A stretch of 64,000 bases of DNA from Actinokineospora globicatena (GTDB taxonomy: Bacteria > Actinomycetota > Actinomycetes > Mycobacteriales > Pseudonocardiaceae). Positions within the stretch are counted from its first letter, which is position 1. The number at the start of each line of letters is the position of its first letter. The DNA is taken from the NCBI RefSeq assembly GCF_024171945.1, contig NZ_JAMTCR010000004.1, positions 372,001-436,000 on the forward strand. The letters run 5' to 3'. The translations under genes and the position numbers were made by a program. The notes below the pieces were generated by a model. It had not been told where the DNA came from and searched no databases. It saw only the letters and a list, made by a program, of their open reading frames with translations. Shown here piece after piece: positions 46,350 to 59,189 of the stretch.

Positions 46350-47909
46350 ATGGTGAGCGCGATCGGTGTCCCCGCCCGAACCCCCGTCGGGACCGGCGGC
46401 ATGGGCGAGGTGAGTCCGTCCAGGGAGCAGTTCCACGCCCTGGCCGCCGACCGGCGGGTCATCCCGGTGGTGCGGCGGGTCCTGGCCGACGCCGAGACCC
46501 CCGTCGGGGTGTACCGCAAGCTGGCCGGTGACCGCTCCGGCACGTTCCTGCTGGAATCGGCCGAGAACGGCCGGTCGTGGTCGCGGTGGTCGTTCATCGG
46601 CGTGCGCAGCCCGGCCGCGCTGACCGCCACCGGCGGCGAGGCGCACTGGACCGGCACCCCGCCGATCGGCCTCCCGCAGGGCGGCGACCCGCTCGACGCG
46701 CTGCGCGAGACGGTCCGGCTGCTGCACACCGACCCGCTGCCCGGCCTGCCCCCGCTGACCGGCGGCATGGTCGGCTTCATCGGCTACGACGCCGTGCGCC
46801 GCCTGGAGCGGCTGCCCGAGCTCGCCGAGGACGACCTCGAGCTGCCGGAACTGGTCATGCTGCTGGCCACCGACCTCGCCGCGTTCGACCACCACGAGGG
46901 CGCCATCACCCTCATCGCCAACGCGGTGAACTGGGACGACTCCCCGGAGCGGGTCGACGCCGCCTACGACGACGCGGTGGCCAGGCTCGACGCCATGGTG
47001 CTGGGCCTGCAGACCACCGCCGCGCCCACCGTGGCCACCTTCGACCGGCCGACCCCGACCTACACCCGCAGGCGCGAGCCCGAGGAGTTCCAGGCCGCGG
47101 TGCGCAAGGCCAAGGACGCCATCCGCGCGGGCGAGGCGTTCCAGATCGTGCTCTCGCAGCGCTTCGAGGTGCGCACCGAGGCCGACCCGCTCGACATCTA
47201 CCGCGTGCTGCGCACCACCAACCCCAGCCCGTACATGTACCTGCTGCGGCTCGACGGGTTCAGCATCGTCGGCTCCAGCCCGGAGGCGCTGGTCACCGTG
47301 CGCGACGGTCGGGCGACCACGCACCCCATCGCGGGCACCCGGTGGCGCGGGGCCGACCCGGAGGAGGACCAGATCCTGGAGAAGGACCTGCTCGCCGACG
47401 AGAAGGAGCGCGCCGAGCACGTCATGCTGGTCGACCTGGGCCGCAACGACCTGGGCCGGGTCTGCAAACCGGGCACCGTGCAGGTCGTCGACTTCTTCCG
47501 GGTCGAGCGCTACAGCCACGTCATGCACATCGTCTCGACCGTCACCGGGGAACTGGCCGAGGGCAAGACCGCGTTCGACGCCGTCGCCGCCTGCTTCCCC
47601 GCGGGCACCCTCTCCGGGGCCCCAAAGCCCCGGGCGATGGAGCTGATCGAGGAGCTGGAACCCACCCGGCGCGGCCTCTACGGCGGCGTCGTGGGCTACC
47701 TGGACTTCGCCGGGGACGCCGACACCGCCATCGCCATCCGCACCGCCCTGGTGCGCGACGGGGTGGCCTACGTGCAGGCGGGCGCCGGGGTGGTCGCCGA
47801 CTCGAACCCGGCGGCCGAGGACACCGAGTGCGTCAACAAGGCGGGCGCCGTGCTGGCCGCCATCGCCACCGCCGAGACCATGCGCCCGGCGACCGAGACC
47901 CGTGGCTGA
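46350..47909 (+). CDS. trpE: Anthranilate synthase component I
   Basis: TrpE makes anthranilate from chorismate. The 519-aa protein has [19 protein letters not shown] near the N-terminus (the LLES tryptophan-site motif), [71 protein letters not shown], and the signature [35 protein letters not shown] 46350 is chosen for the upstream hexamer; ATG 46401 is also possible. No leader-peptide attenuator was seen. Confidence 0.94.
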   Translation: MVSAIGVPARTPVGTGGMGEVSPSREQFHALAADRRVIPVVRRVLADAETPVGVYRKLAGDRSGTFLLESAENGRSWSRWSFIGVRSPAALTATGGEAHWTGTPPIGLPQGGDPLDALRETVRLLHTDPLPGLPPLTGGMVGFIGYDAVRRLERLPELAEDDLELPELVMLLATDLAAFDHHEGAITLIANAVNWDDSPERVDAAYDDAVARLDAMVLGLQTTAAPTVATFDRPTPTYTRRREPEEFQAAVRKAKDAIRAGEAFQIVLSQRFEVRTEADPLDIYRVLRTTNPSPYMYLLRLDGFSIVGSSPEALVTVRDGRATTHPIAGTRWRGADPEEDQILEKDLLADEKERAEHVMLVDLGRNDLGRVCKPGTVQVVDFFRVERYSHVMHIVSTVTGELAEGKTAFDAVAACFPAGTLSGAPKPRAMELIEELEPTRRGLYGGVVGYLDFAGDADTAIAIRTALVRDGVAYVQAGAGVVADSNPAAEDTECVNKAGAVLAAIATAETMRPATETRG

Positions 47910-48420
47910 CCCGGCGCCGACCCCGGGCAGACGTCCACTGTGGATCGTCGTGGGCCTGCTGCCGCTGGCCGCGGCGGCGCTGTGGGGCGCGGCCGAACTG
48001 ACCTGGGAGCACATCACCCGGGGTAGGCCGGGCACCGACGTCACGGTCACCGTCGACGTCACCGGCGGTGAGGTCGTACCCGCGTTGGTGCCGTTGGCCG
48101 TACTCGCGGTCGCTGCCGTCGCGGGCACGCTGGCCTTGGGCGGCGTCTGGCGGCGCCTGCTGGGCGTCGTCGTGGTGCTGCTCGGCGTGGTCCCGGTGTA
48201 CGCGGGCATCACCGAGGGCACCGAACTCGCTGGTCGGGCCCTCGCGGTGACCGGAGGCGCGCTGGTGCTCGCCGCCGGGGCCGTGCTCGTGGCGCGCGGC
48301 CACCGGGTACCCAGGCTCGGGGACCGGTACCGCAGCCCCGGGGCGGTGAAGGAGACCGCGCGGGTCGAGGACGACCTGTGGCAGGCGTTGTCGGAGGGGG
48401 AGGACCCCACGCTCAGATGA
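47902..48420 (+). CDS. Trp biosynthesis-associated membrane protein
   Basis: A 172-aa protein with four hydrophobic segments (about residues 14-32, 58-78, 84-102 and 112-130) and a soluble C-terminal tail ending [11 protein letters not shown]. It lies between trpE and trpC, the position of Rv1610 and its family (Trp_oprn_chp). It overlaps the trpE end. The biochemical role is not known. Confidence 0.85.
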   Translation: MADPAPTPGRRPLWIVVGLLPLAAAALWGAAELTWEHITRGRPGTDVTVTVDVTGGEVVPALVPLAVLAVAAVAGTLALGGVWRRLLGVVVVLLGVVPVYAGITEGTELAGRALAVTGGALVLAAGAVLVARGHRVPRLGDRYRSPGAVKETARVEDDLWQALSEGEDPTLR

Positions 48421-48544
48421 CTCCGAACTGAGAGCGAGGACCCGGTTCCGAGGTGGGGAACGGGCCGGAGTTAGCATCAATTCGGCGGGAAGGGGCAGTG
48501 GTTGTGAGGGACTACACCAGTCAGACGTCGGTCCGGGGTGCGAA

Positions 48545-49350
48545 GTGAGCATTCTGGACTCGATCATCGACGGTGTCCGGGAAGACCTCGCCGAGCGCGA
48601 GGGGGCCGTTCCCTTCGACACCATCAAGGAATTGGCGGCCAAGGCCGCGCCACCGCGCGACGCGCTCACCGCGCTGCGCGGCAACGACGTCGGCGTCATC
48701 GCCGAGGTCAAGCGGCGCAGCCCGTCCAAGGGCGAGCTGGCCAGCATCGTCGACCCGGCGGCGCTGGCGGTGGACTACGCCGCGGCGGGCGCCAGGGTCA
48801 TCAGCGTGCTCACCGAGGGCAGGCGCTTCGGCGGGTCGCTCGCCGACTTCGACGCGGTCCGCGCCAAGGTCGACATCCCGTTGTTGCGCAAGGACTTCAT
48901 CGTCGGCCCGTACCAGGTGCACGAGGCCCGCGCGCACGGCGCCGACCTGGTGCTGCTGATCGTGGCCGCGCTGGAGCAGAACGCGCTCGCGTCGCTGCTC
49001 GACCGGGTCGAGTCGCTGGGCATGACGGCGCTGGTCGAGGTGCACACCGCGGAGGAGGCCGACCGCGCCCTGGAGGCGGGCGCGCGGGTCATCGGCATCA
49101 ACGCGCGCAACCTGCACACCCTTGAGGTCGATCGGGACGTCTTCGGCAGGCTGGCCCCCGGGCTGCCCGCCGAGACGATCAAGATCGCCGAGTCCGGGGT
49201 GCGCGGGCCCAGCGACCTGATGACCTACGCGGGTGCCGGTGCCGACGCGGTGCTGGTCGGCGAGGGCCTGGTGGCCACCGACGACCCCAAGGCGGCGCTG
49301 GTCCAGCTGGTGACGGCGGGCTCCCACCCGGCGTGCCCGAGGCCCGGCCG

Positions 49351-49354
<4 letters not shown>
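48545..49354 (+). CDS. trpC: Indole-3-glycerol-phosphate synthase
   Basis: TrpC closes the indole ring from CdRP. The 269-aa barrel has [18 protein letters not shown], the catalytic lysine in [69 protein letters not shown], and [11 protein letters not shown] possible promoter (TAGCAT, 48473-48478) lies in the 124-base gap after the membrane-protein gene. It overlaps trpB by ATGA. Confidence 0.95.
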
Positions 49355-50588
<1,234 letters not shown>

Positions 50589-50589
<1 letters not shown>

Positions 50590-51383
50590 TGGGCGCGTTG
50601 GACTCGGTGTTCGCGCGGACCCGGGGTGAGGGTCGGGGCGCGCTCATCGGCTACCTGCCCGCCGGGTTCCCCACCGTGGACGGCTCGGTCGACCTGTTCA
50701 AGGGCATGGTCGACGCGGGCTGCGACCTGGTCGAGGTCGGCGTCCCGTACTCCGACCCGGTGATGGACGGCCCGGTCATCCAGGCCGCCGCCGAGACCGC
50801 CCTGAAGGCCGGGTTCCGGCTGCGGGACCTGTTCACCGTCGTCGAGGCGGTGTCGGCGGCCGGTGGTCGCGCGGTCGTGATGACCTACTGGAACCCGGTG
50901 TTCCGCTACGGCGTCGACGCGTTCTCCCGCGACCTCGCCGCCGCCGGTGGCCTTGGCATCATCACGCCCGACCTCATCCCGGATGAGGGCGCCGACTGGA
51001 TCGCCGCCTCCGAGGCGCACGGCCTGGACCGGATCTTCCTGGTCGCGCCGTCGTCGTCGGAGGAGCGCATCGCCAGCACCGTCGCCGCGTCGTCCGGCTT
51101 CGTCTACGCCACCGCTGTCATGGGCGTCACCGGCGCCCGCGACCAGGTCGGCACGTCAGCGGCGGGCCTCGTCGAGCGGACCCGCGCGCACACGTCGCTG
51201 CCGATCGGCGTCGGCCTCGGTGTGCGGTCCGGCGCCCAGGCGGCCGAGGTGGCCTCCTTCGCCGACGCCGTGATCGTGGGCTCGGCGTTCGTGACCCGCG
51301 CCCAAGAGGGCGTCCCCGGCGTGCGCGCCCTCGCGGCCGAACTGGCCGACGGCGTCCGCACCGCTCCGACGCCAATCGGGTGA
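50589..51383 (+). CDS. trpA: Tryptophan synthase alpha chain
   Basis: TrpA releases indole for TrpB. The 264-aa barrel has LIGYLPAGFPTVDGSVDLFKGMV, the catalytic Glu and Asp in DLVEVGVPYSDPVMDGPVIQ, MTYWNPVFRYGVDAF, GIITPDLIPDEGADW, IFLVAPSSSEERIAS, FVYATAVMGVTGARDQV, and GLGVRSGAQAAEV. It closes the trp operon; a hairpin follows at once. Confidence 0.95.
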
Positions 51384-51386
51384 ACG

Positions 51387-51427
51387 GTGGTGCCCGTCCT
51401 TCCCACTCGGGCTGGTACGGGCACCAC
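51387..51427 (+). terminator. Hairpin terminator of the trp operon
   Basis: An 11-bp perfect stem, GTGGTGCCCGT / ACGGGCACCAC, with a 19-base loop, directly after trpA. Confidence 0.65.
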
Positions 51428-51453
51428 TTCACGGCCAGGCCACCCCGTCCCGT

Positions 51454-51459
51454 TACGGT
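51454..51459 (+). promoter_or_regulatory. lgt -10 hexamer TACGGT
   Basis: TACGGT six bases before the lgt GTG at 51466; leaderless promoter. Confidence 0.55.
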
Positions 51460-51465
51460 AACCTC

Positions 51466-52599
51466 GTGACGAGCGCCTCCACTGTCTTCCTGGCGAGCAT
51501 CCCCAGTCCGGACCGCGGTGTCTGGGAGCTGGATCTGGGGGTCTTCACCCTTCCGCTGCGGGCCTACGCGCTGTGCATCATCGCGGGCATCATCGTGGCC
51601 ATCTACTGGGGTGAGAAGCGCTTCGTCGCGCGCGGCGGGCAGCCGGGGACGGTGCTCGACGTCGCCGTGTACGCGGTGCCGTTCGGCCTGGTCGGCGGGC
51701 GGCTCTACCACGTCGCCACGGACTACTACCGGTACTTCGGCGAGGGCAAGAACCCGCTCAACGCGCTGCGGATCTGGGACGGCGGCCTGGGCATCTGGGG
51801 CGCCATCGCGCTCGGCGCGGTCGGCGCCTGGATCGGCTGCCGCCGCAAGGGCGTGCCGCTGCCCGCGTTCGCCGACGCCATCGCGCCGGGGATCATCACC
51901 GCCCAGGCCATCGGGCGGGTCGGCAACTACTTCAACCAGGAGCTCTACGGCGGTCCGACCGACCTGCCCTGGGGCCTGGAGATCTACCGGCGGGTCAACG
52001 AGTTCGGCCAGGAGGACCCGCTCAACGGCATCGCCGAGAGCCACGTGCTCGTCGACGGCAGCCCGGTCCACCCGACGTTCCTCTACGAACTCGTGTGGAA
52101 CCTGCTGATCGCGCTCCTCGTGGTGGTGCTCGACCGCAAGCTGCGCCTGGGCCACGGCCGCGCGTTCGCCATCTACGTCGCCGGGTACACCGTGGGGCGC
52201 GGTCTCATCGAGATGATGCGCACCGACCCGGCCACCATGGTCGCGGGCCTGCGGATCAACGTGTGGACGTCGATCCTGCTGCTCATCGGCGCGCTGGTGT
52301 ACTTCGTGCTGGCCGCCAAGCGCGGACCGCGGGAGGACCTGGCCGCGCTGGTGCCCGCCGACCCGGACAAGTCCGACACCGAGCAGTCCGACGCTGAGAA
52401 GTCCGACGAGTCCGATGCCGACGAGTCCGAGAAGGACGACGAGGACAACGACGAGGACGAGGACGACGACGAGCGGGAGAAGGCGCCCGTGTCGGCCGCG
52501 ACCGACGGCGGCGCCACTGAGGTAGGCGCAGCCAAGAACAGCGCCACCAAGGCCGGTGACGTCGACAAGGACGGTCCGGAGACCTCCGCCAAGCAGTAG
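51466..52599 (+). CDS. lgt: Prolipoprotein diacylglyceryl transferase
   Basis: Lgt adds diacylglyceryl from phosphatidylglycerol to the lipobox cysteine, the step before LspA. The 377-aa protein has about seven membrane segments in residues 1-285, LVGGRLYHVATDYYRYFG, GGLGIWGAIALG, and the signature AIGRVGNYFNQELYGGPTDLPWGL. A long acidic tail follows from about residue 300 (repeated SDxxxSD, then EDDEDNDEDEDDDE), absent from E. coli Lgt but common in actinobacteria. The gene starts six bases after TACGGT. Confidence 0.95.
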   Translation: MTSASTVFLASIPSPDRGVWELDLGVFTLPLRAYALCIIAGIIVAIYWGEKRFVARGGQPGTVLDVAVYAVPFGLVGGRLYHVATDYYRYFGEGKNPLNALRIWDGGLGIWGAIALGAVGAWIGCRRKGVPLPAFADAIAPGIITAQAIGRVGNYFNQELYGGPTDLPWGLEIYRRVNEFGQEDPLNGIAESHVLVDGSPVHPTFLYELVWNLLIALLVVVLDRKLRLGHGRAFAIYVAGYTVGRGLIEMMRTDPATMVAGLRINVWTSILLLIGALVYFVLAAKRGPREDLAALVPADPDKSDTEQSDAEKSDESDADESEKDDEDNDEDEDDDEREKAPVSAATDGGATEVGAAKNSATKAGDVDKDGPETSAKQ

Positions 52600-52641
52600 T
52601 GGCCGCCGGTCGCGGAAGTGCCGTCGGTGTTTCCGGGCTGT

Positions 52642-52647
52642 TAAGCT
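52642..52647 (+). promoter_or_regulatory. Candidate gltB -10 TAAGCT
   Basis: TAAGCT about 100 bases before gltB, which would give a leader of about 95 nt. No clear -35 is seen. Confidence 0.35.
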
Positions 52648-52748
52648 CGAACCACACACCTCGCGGGCCGCTGCCGTCCCGCGCCCAGGACCGGTTCGCG
52701 CCCCGTGCGCACCGGCCCAGCGCGTGATCGCAGACAGGAGGCCTACCC

Positions 52749-55700
52749 ATGCTGTTCTCGGCCTTTCCGCGTCCTGACGGGCTCTACGACCCGACCGCCG
52801 AACGGGATTCCTGTGGCGTGGCCATGGTCGCCGACATCCAGGGCCGCCGCTCGCACGGCATCGTCGCCGACGCGCTGACCGCACTGGCCAACCTCGAGCA
52901 CCGCGGCGCAGCGGGTGCCGAACCGACCAGTGGCGACGGCGCCGGGATCCTCGTGCAACTGCCTGACGACCTGCTGCGCGCCGAGGTCGGTTTCACCCTG
53001 CCCGAACCGGACGAGAACGGCGCGCACGGGTACGCCACCGGTCTGGCGTTCCTGCCGGCCGACGTCGACCGCCGCGCCGAGGCTGTCGCGGTGATCGAGC
53101 GGACCGCCGAGCAGGAAGGGCTGCGGCTGCTGGGGTGGCGCGCCGTCCCGATCGACCCGGACGCCGCCGACATCGGGCCGACCGCGCGGTCGGTGATGCC
53201 GCACTTCGCGATGCCGCTGCTGGCCGGGTACCCCGACAGCGAGGGCCGGTGTCCGACCGGGATCGAGCTCGACCGGTTGGTGTACTGCCTGCGCAAGCGG
53301 GTCGAGCACGACAGCGCCGCCGCCGGGTGCGGGGTGTACTTCCCCTCGCTGTCGGCGCGAACCGTTGTCTACAAGGGAATGCTGACCACCGCGCAGCTGC
53401 CCGCGTTCTTCCCCGACCTGCGCGACCCGCGGCTGCGCAGCGCCATCGCGCTGGTGCACTCCCGGTTCTCCACCAACACCTTCCCGTCGTGGCCGCTGGC
53501 GCACCCGTTCCGGTTCGTCGCGCACAACGGCGAGATCAACACGGTGCGCGGCAACCGGAACCGGATGCGCGCCAGGGAGGCGCTGCTCTCGGCCAGCCTG
53601 CTGCCCGGCGACGTGAGCAGGCTGTTCCCGGTCGTCGACCCGGACGGCTCGGACTCGGCGTCGTTCGACGAGGTGCTGGAGCTGCTGCACCTGGGCGGCC
53701 GGAGCCTGCCGCACGCGGTGCTGATGATGATCCCGGAGGCGTGGGAGAACCACACCGGGATGGACCCGGCGCGCCGCGCGTTCTACCAGTTCCACGCGAG
53801 CCTGATGGAGCCGTGGGACGGGCCCGCGTGCGTCACCTTCACCGACGGGTCGTTGGTCGGGGCGGTGTTGGACCGCAACGGTTTGCGGCCCGCGCGCTGG
53901 TGGCGGCTCGCCGACGACCGGGTGGTGCTGGCGAGCGAGACCGGCGTGCTGGACGTGCCGCCGGAGCAGGTCGTCGCCAAGGGGCGGCTGCAGCCGGGCC
54001 GGATGTTCCTGGTGGACACCGCCGCGGGCCGGGTCGTCGACGACCAAGAGGTCAAGGACGCCCTCGCCGCGCGGCACCCGTACGAGGAGTGGCTGCACGC
54101 GGGGCTGCTGAAGATCGCCGACCTCCCCGACCGCGAGCACGTCGTCCAACCGCACGAGTCGGTGCGGCGCAGGCAACTCACCTTCGGCTACACCGAGGAG
54201 GAGCTGAAGGTCCTGCTGACCCCGATGGCGGTCACCGGCGCGGAGCCGATCGGGTCGATGGGCACCGACACCCCGCCCGCCGCCCTGTCGCAGCGCGCGC
54301 GGCTGCTCTACGACTACTTCAAGCAGATCTTCGCCCAGGTCACCAACCCGCCGCTGGACGCCATCCGCGAGGAGATCGTCACCTCGGTGCAGCGGATCAT
54401 GGGGCCGGAGCAGAACCTGCTCGAACCGGGACCGGCCTCGTGCAGGCACATCCAGTTGCCGTACCCGGTGATCGACAACGACGAGCTGGCGAAGCTGATC
54501 CACGTCAACGACGACGGCGACCTCCCCGGCCACGCGTGCACTGTCCTGTCCGGACTGTATGAAGTGGATGGTGGTGGGGCGGCGCTGACGGCCGCCGTCG
54601 AGCGGGTCCGCCAGGAGGCCTCGGACGCGATCGCCGCCGGGGCCAGGACCCTGGTGCTCTCCGACCGCGACTCCGACCACCGGATGGCGCCGATCCCGTC
54701 GCTGCTGCTGGTGTCCTCGGTGCACCACCACCTGGTGCGCACCAAGGAACGGCTGCGGGTGGCGCTGGTGGTGGAGAGCGGCGACGCCCGCGAGGTGCAC
54801 CACGTCGCGCTGCTGCTGGGCTACGGCGCGGCGGCGGTGAACCCGTACCTGGCGTTCGAGACCATCGAGGACCTGATCACCGGCGGCGCGATCACCGGCG
54901 TCGAGCCGCGGGTGGCCATCGGCAACTACGTCAAGGCGCTGGTCAAGGGCGTCCTGAAGATCATGTCGAAGATGGGCATCTCGACGGTCGGCGCGTACAC
55001 GGCGGCGCAGGTCTTCGAGTCCTTCGGCCTGGCCTCGGCCGTGCTGGACGAGTACTTCACGGGGACGACGTCGAAACTCGGTGGGGTAGGGCTTGACGTT
55101 ATCGCCGCCGAGGCGCGCGCCCGGCACCGTCGGGCCTACCCGGACAACCCGGCTGACCGCGTGCACCGGCGGTTGGACGTGGGTGGCGAGTATGCGTACC
55201 GGCGTGAGGGTGAGCTGCACCTGTTCACGCCAGAGACCGTGTTCCTGCTCCAGCATGCGACTCGTACCGGCCGCGAAGAGGTCTACCGCGAGTACAGCGC
55301 CGAGATCGACAGGCTTAACCGGGCCGGTGGGGCGCTACGGGGGATGTTCCAGCTACGGCAAGCGGCTACGCCGATCCCTCTGGACGAGGTCGAGCCGATC
55401 GAGGCAATCCTGTCTCGGTTCAACACGGGCGCGATGTCCTACGGCTCTATTTCCGCCGAGGCGCACGAGACGCTCGCGATCGCGATGAACATGATCGGCG
55501 GTCGGTCCAACACCGGTGAGGGCGGCGAGGATCCGGACCGGCTGCACGACCCCGCCCGGCGTTCGGCGATCAAGCAGGTGGCGTCCGGCCGGTTTGGCGT
55601 CACCAGCGAATACCTGGTCAACGCGGACGACATCCAGATCAAGATGGCGCAGGGCGCGAAGCCGGGCGAGGGCGGGCAGCTGCCGCCGAACAAGGTGTAC

Positions 55701-57314
55701 CCGTGGATCGCGCGGACCCGGCACTCCACCGCCGGGGTCGGGCTGATCTCGCCGCCGCCGCACCACGACATCTACTCCATCGAGGACCTCGCCCAGCTCA
55801 TCCACGACCTCAAGAACGCCAACGAGAACGCGCGCGTGCACGTCAAGCTGGTGTCCGAGGTCGGGGTCGGCACGGTCGCCGCCGGGGTCTCGAAGGCGCA
55901 CGCGGACGTGGTGCTGATCTCCGGGCACGACGGCGGCACGGGCGCGTCGCCGCTGAACTCGCTCAAGCACGCCGGGACGCCGTGGGAGATCGGGCTCGCC
56001 GAGACCCAGCAGACGCTGGTGCTCAACGGGTTGCGCGACCGGATCACCGTGCAGGTCGACGGGGCGCTGAAGAACGGCCGGGACGTGATCGTGGCCGCGC
56101 TGCTGGGCGCCGAGGAGTACGGGTTCGCGACCGCGCCGCTGATCGTCGCGGGGTGTGTCATGATGCGTGTGTGCCACCTGGACACGTGTCCGGTAGGGGT
56201 CGCCACGCAGAACCCGGTACTGCGCGAGCGGTACACAGGGCAGGCCAAGCACATCGTCAACTACTTCCGGTTCGTGGCCCAAGAGGTCCGGGAGCACTTG
56301 GCGGCTCTAGGGTTCCGCACGCTCGATGACGCTATCGGGCACGCTGAGCTGCTGTCGGCCGATAGCACTGTCTCGCACTGGAAGGCGCAGGAGCTTGACC
56401 TGACGCCGGTGTTCGCGGTGCCGGAAACGCCCTATGGCACCGCGCGGCGCCGTGTCCGCGCACAGGACCACGGGCTCGCGCACGCTCTAGACCGGACCCT
56501 GGTGCAGTTGGCGGAAGCCGCGCTTGAGGATGCTCACCCGGTGCGGTTGGAGCTACCGGTGCGCAACGTCAACCGGACCGTAGGCACGCTGCTCGGCTCG
56601 GAGGTGACGCGGCGCTTCGGGGGCGACGGTTTGCCTGACGGCACGATCCAGGTGCGGCTCACGGGGTCAGCCGGGCAGTCTCTTGGCGCGTTCCTGCCGC
56701 GGGGGATCACGCTGGAACTGTTCGGTGACGCTAACGACTACGTGGGCAAGGGACTGTCCGGTGGTCGGATCGTGGTCCGGCCGCACGAGGACGCTGTGTT
56801 CGCCGCCGAGCAGCAGGTCATCGCGGGCAACGTGATCGCGTACGGCGCCACGTCCGGCGAGGTGTTCCTGCGCGGCCGGGTGGGAGAGCGGTTCGGCGTG
56901 CGCAACTCCGGGGCGGTGATCGTCGCCGAAGGGGTCGGTGACCACGCCTTCGAGTACATGACCGGTGGGCGGGCCGTCGTGCTGGGGCCGACCGGGCGCA
57001 ACCTGGCGGCGGGCATGTCCGGCGGGGTCGGGTACGTGCTCGACCTGGACCCGGCGCTGGTCAACACCGACATGGTCGAGCTGCAACAGCCCGCGGCCGA
57101 CGACCTGCGGTGGCTGCGGGAGACCATCACCCGCCACCAGGCGTGCACCGGCTCCGCGGTCGCGGCGTCCCTGCTGGGTGACTGGACCCGGCGTGCGGCG
57201 GGCTTCACCAAGGTCATGCCGCGCGACTACCAACGCGTCCTCGCCGCCATCCGGCTGGCCAACGCCGAGGGCCGCGACGTCGACACGGCCATCATGGAGG
57301 CCTCCCGTGGCTGA
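52749..57314 (+). CDS. gltB: Glutamate synthase (NADPH) large subunit
   Basis: GltB moves the glutamine amide to 2-oxoglutarate. The 1521-aa protein has a short propeptide and then the amidotransferase nucleophile C22 (ERDSCGVAM). Its FMN-barrel domain carries [23 protein letters not shown] and [18 protein letters not shown], and the [3Fe-4S] cysteines are in [15 protein letters not shown]. The GXGXG beta-helix is at the C-terminus ([15 protein letters not shown] ... [11 protein letters not shown]). AGGAGG precedes the ATG. Codon use changes abruptly at about 55080 and again from about 56160 to 56760. It overlaps gltD by 8 bases. Confidence 0.96.
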   Translation: MLFSAFPRPDGLYDPTAERDSCGVAMVADIQGRRSHGIVADALTALANLEHRGAAGAEPTSGDGAGILVQLPDDLLRAEVGFTLPEPDENGAHGYATGLAFLPADVDRRAEAVAVIERTAEQEGLRLLGWRAVPIDPDAADIGPTARSVMPHFAMPLLAGYPDSEGRCPTGIELDRLVYCLRKRVEHDSAAAGCGVYFPSLSARTVVYKGMLTTAQLPAFFPDLRDPRLRSAIALVHSRFSTNTFPSWPLAHPFRFVAHNGEINTVRGNRNRMRAREALLSASLLPGDVSRLFPVVDPDGSDSASFDEVLELLHLGGRSLPHAVLMMIPEAWENHTGMDPARRAFYQFHASLMEPWDGPACVTFTDGSLVGAVLDRNGLRPARWWRLADDRVVLASETGVLDVPPEQVVAKGRLQPGRMFLVDTAAGRVVDDQEVKDALAARHPYEEWLHAGLLKIADLPDREHVVQPHESVRRRQLTFGYTEEELKVLLTPMAVTGAEPIGSMGTDTPPAALSQRARLLYDYFKQIFAQVTNPPLDAIREEIVTSVQRIMGPEQNLLEPGPASCRHIQLPYPVIDNDELAKLIHVNDDGDLPGHACTVLSGLYEVDGGGAALTAAVERVRQEASDAIAAGARTLVLSDRDSDHRMAPIPSLLLVSSVHHHLVRTKERLRVALVVESGDAREVHHVALLLGYGAAAVNPYLAFETIEDLITGGAITGVEPRVAIGNYVKALVKGVLKIMSKMGISTVGAYTAAQVFESFGLASAVLDEYFTGTTSKLGGVGLDVIAAEARARHRRAYPDNPADRVHRRLDVGGEYAYRREGELHLFTPETVFLLQHATRTGREEVYREYSAEIDRLNRAGGALRGMFQLRQAATPIPLDEVEPIEAILSRFNTGAMSYGSISAEAHETLAIAMNMIGGRSNTGEGGEDPDRLHDPARRSAIKQVASGRFGVTSEYLVNADDIQIKMAQGAKPGEGGQLPPNKVYPWIARTRHSTAGVGLISPPPHHDIYSIEDLAQLIHDLKNANENARVHVKLVSEVGVGTVAAGVSKAHADVVLISGHDGGTGASPLNSLKHAGTPWEIGLAETQQTLVLNGLRDRITVQVDGALKNGRDVIVAALLGAEEYGFATAPLIVAGCVMMRVCHLDTCPVGVATQNPVLRERYTGQAKHIVNYFRFVAQEVREHLAALGFRTLDDAIGHAELLSADSTVSHWKAQELDLTPVFAVPETPYGTARRRVRAQDHGLAHALDRTLVQLAEAALEDAHPVRLELPVRNVNRTVGTLLGSEVTRRFGGDGLPDGTIQVRLTGSAGQSLGAFLPRGITLELFGDANDYVGKGLSGGRIVVRPHEDAVFAAEQQVIAGNVIAYGATSGEVFLRGRVGERFGVRNSGAVIVAEGVGDHAFEYMTGGRAVVLGPTGRNLAAGMSGGVGYVLDLDPALVNTDMVELQQPAADDLRWLRETITRHQACTGSAVAASLLGDWTRRAAGFTKVMPRDYQRVLAAIRLANAEGRDVDTAIMEASRG

Positions 57315-58827
57315 TCCGAAGGGGTTCCTGAACCACCAGCGGGCCGACGCGGCGAAGCGGCCGGTCGAGGAGCGGCTGGGCGACTGGCGCGAGGTCTACC
57401 GGGAGCTGCCGCTGGTCGAGCGGGACCGCGAGGTCGGCACGCAGGCGAGCCGGTGCATGGACTGCGGGATCCCGTTCTGCCACTCCGGGTCGGCAGGCTG
57501 CCCGCTGGGCAACCTGATCCCCGAGTGGAACGACCTGGTGCGCCGCGGCGACTGGGCGATGGCGGGGGAGCGGCTGCACGCGACCAACAACTTCCCCGAG
57601 TTCACCGGTCGGCTGTGCCCGGCGCCGTGCGAGGCGGCCTGCGTGCTGGCCATCTCCCCGGACGCGGGCGGCGCGGTCGCGATCAAGCGGGTGGAGAGCA
57701 CGATCGCGGACGTGTCGTGGGAGCGCGGCTACGTGACGACTGTGCGGTCCACTGTGTCCTCTGGGCGGCGGGTCGCGGTCGTGGGTTCTGGTCCGGCGGG
57801 GTTGGCGGCGGCGCAGCAGTTGACCCGGGCGGGGCACGAGGTGACCGTATTCGAGCGCGACGACCGGCTTGGCGGGCTGCTGCGGTACGGCATCCCCGAG
57901 TTCAAGCTGGAGAAGAAGGTTCTAGACCGGCGGCTGGCGCAGCTGCGGGCCGAGGGGACGCGGTTCGTGACCGGGTGCGAGGTCGGGGGGACCGGGCCGG
58001 GGGCGTTGTCTGTGGAGCGGTTGCGCGCGGAGTACGACGCCGTGGTGCTCGCCGTGGGTGCACTGCGCGGCCGGGACGTCTCGGATGTCCCCGGGCGGTC
58101 TTTGCACGGGGTGCATCTAGCCATGGACCACCTCGTTCCCGCTAACCGTGCTTGCGAGGGCGATGGGCCTACCTCCATCGACGCGCGCGGCAAGCACGTC
58201 ATCATCATCGGCGGCGGTGACACTGGGGCTGACTGTTACGGCACGGCTGTCCGGCAGGGGGCGTTGTCTGTCACGCAGCTTGACCAGTACCCGATGCCGC
58301 CGCAGTCGCGTGACTCCACTCGGTCGCCTTGGCCTGTCTGGCCATGGATCCTGCGCACTTACGCTGCTCACGAGGAGGGTGGCGAGCGCCTCTTCGCTGT
58401 GGCAGTGGAGTCTTTCGTCGGTGACGCTACCGGGGCCGTTAAGTCTGTCCGGCTGCGTGAAGTCAAGGTGAGTAAGGACCCCGCTACCGGTGTTCGTGCT
58501 GTTGTCCCTGTGGGGGAACAGGTTCGCGAACTACCAGCTGACTTGGTGCTGCTCGCTATCGGCTTCGAGGGCGTCGAGCACATGCCGCTGCTAGAGGGAC
58601 TTGGACTGGCTCTTAGCCCGCGCGGCACCGTTGCTTGTGGGCAGGACTGGCAGACCGCGACTCCTGGCACCTTCGTGTGCGGCGATGCTCACCGTGGCGC
58701 GTCCTTGGTCGTGTGGGCTATCGCTGAGGGGCGGTCGGTAGCGCACGCCGTCGACGCGTACCTGACCGGTGCGTCGGACCTGCCTGCTCCTGTCAGGCCT
58801 AACGCATTGCCTTTGTCTGTGGTGTGA
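57307..58827 (+). CDS. gltD: Glutamate synthase (NADPH) small subunit
   Basis: GltD passes electrons from NADPH to GltB. The 506-aa flavoprotein has two [4Fe-4S] cysteine groups ([11 protein letters not shown]...[13 protein letters not shown] and [11 protein letters not shown]), the FAD motif [31 protein letters not shown], and the NADPH motif [21 protein letters not shown] 57307 lies within the gltB end. From about 57830 to the end the codons are clearly less G/C-ended (many GCT, CTA, GTT) than in neighbouring genes. Confidence 0.95.
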   Translation: MADPKGFLNHQRADAAKRPVEERLGDWREVYRELPLVERDREVGTQASRCMDCGIPFCHSGSAGCPLGNLIPEWNDLVRRGDWAMAGERLHATNNFPEFTGRLCPAPCEAACVLAISPDAGGAVAIKRVESTIADVSWERGYVTTVRSTVSSGRRVAVVGSGPAGLAAAQQLTRAGHEVTVFERDDRLGGLLRYGIPEFKLEKKVLDRRLAQLRAEGTRFVTGCEVGGTGPGALSVERLRAEYDAVVLAVGALRGRDVSDVPGRSLHGVHLAMDHLVPANRACEGDGPTSIDARGKHVIIIGGGDTGADCYGTAVRQGALSVTQLDQYPMPPQSRDSTRSPWPVWPWILRTYAAHEEGGERLFAVAVESFVGDATGAVKSVRLREVKVSKDPATGVRAVVPVGEQVRELPADLVLLAIGFEGVEHMPLLEGLGLALSPRGTVACGQDWQTATPGTFVCGDAHRGASLVVWAIAEGRSVAHAVDAYLTGASDLPAPVRPNALPLSVV

Positions 58828-59109
58828 TTTCAGTGTTGCCGTTCGCGGTTTAACAACTTGGCCCGATTCTATGCCGGGTTCGTATGGCTGACAACGGCGC
58901 CGACGCCCGAACCGGAGGCAGCGACACCTCCTACGCCTCCCACACACACACACAACCGGCGCCGCCGCTCTAATCCTCCACGCCCACCCCACCCAACCCC
59001 CCCCCCACAAACCCGCGACACCCTTCGCCTATTCAGACGCCGCACCCCTCGGTCCCCCCGCGCCACGGAGTCCCAGCCGATGGCCGCCGCGGCGGTCCGC
59101 GATTCGTGC

Positions 59110-59138
59110 TTGTGGAGTCCAGCGCGACTCCGTATGGT
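59110..59138 (+). promoter_or_regulatory. Promoter TTGTGG-N17-TATGGT
   Basis: A -35 TTGTGG (59110-59115) and a -10 TATGGT (59133-59138), 17 bases apart, upstream of the gene at 59190; the -10 lies in the inverted repeat below. Confidence 0.5.
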
Positions 59139-59150
59139 CAGTACGGAGTC
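59126..59150. promoter_or_regulatory. Inverted repeat operator over the -10
   Basis: GACTCCGTA (59126-59134) / TACGGAGTC (59142-59150) with a 7-base spacer, plus extra GGAGTCC half-sites on both sides (59114-59120, 59157-59171). This looks like a cooperative repressor site. Confidence 0.6.
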
Positions 59151-59189
59151 CACCACGAGTCGGTACGAGTCCACACCGAGGAGACAACG

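Larger units (their letters stand above)
58828..59189. other. 362-base gap with C-rich and CA-repeat stretch
   Basis: No gene seen in 58828-59105. It holds a short (CA)n run (58941-58954) and a C-rich stretch on the plus strand to about 59070. The last 80 bases hold the promoter and operator of the next gene. Confidence 0.5.

Noticed and set aside
46257-48410. Long open frame continuing the TetR gene upstream, antisense to trpE
   Set aside because: The TetR domain begins at 46256. The rest is Arg/Gly-rich shadow sequence opposite trpE.
58941-58954. Short (CA)n run
   Set aside because: Simple-sequence repeat of seven units in a non-coding gap; no evidence of function.
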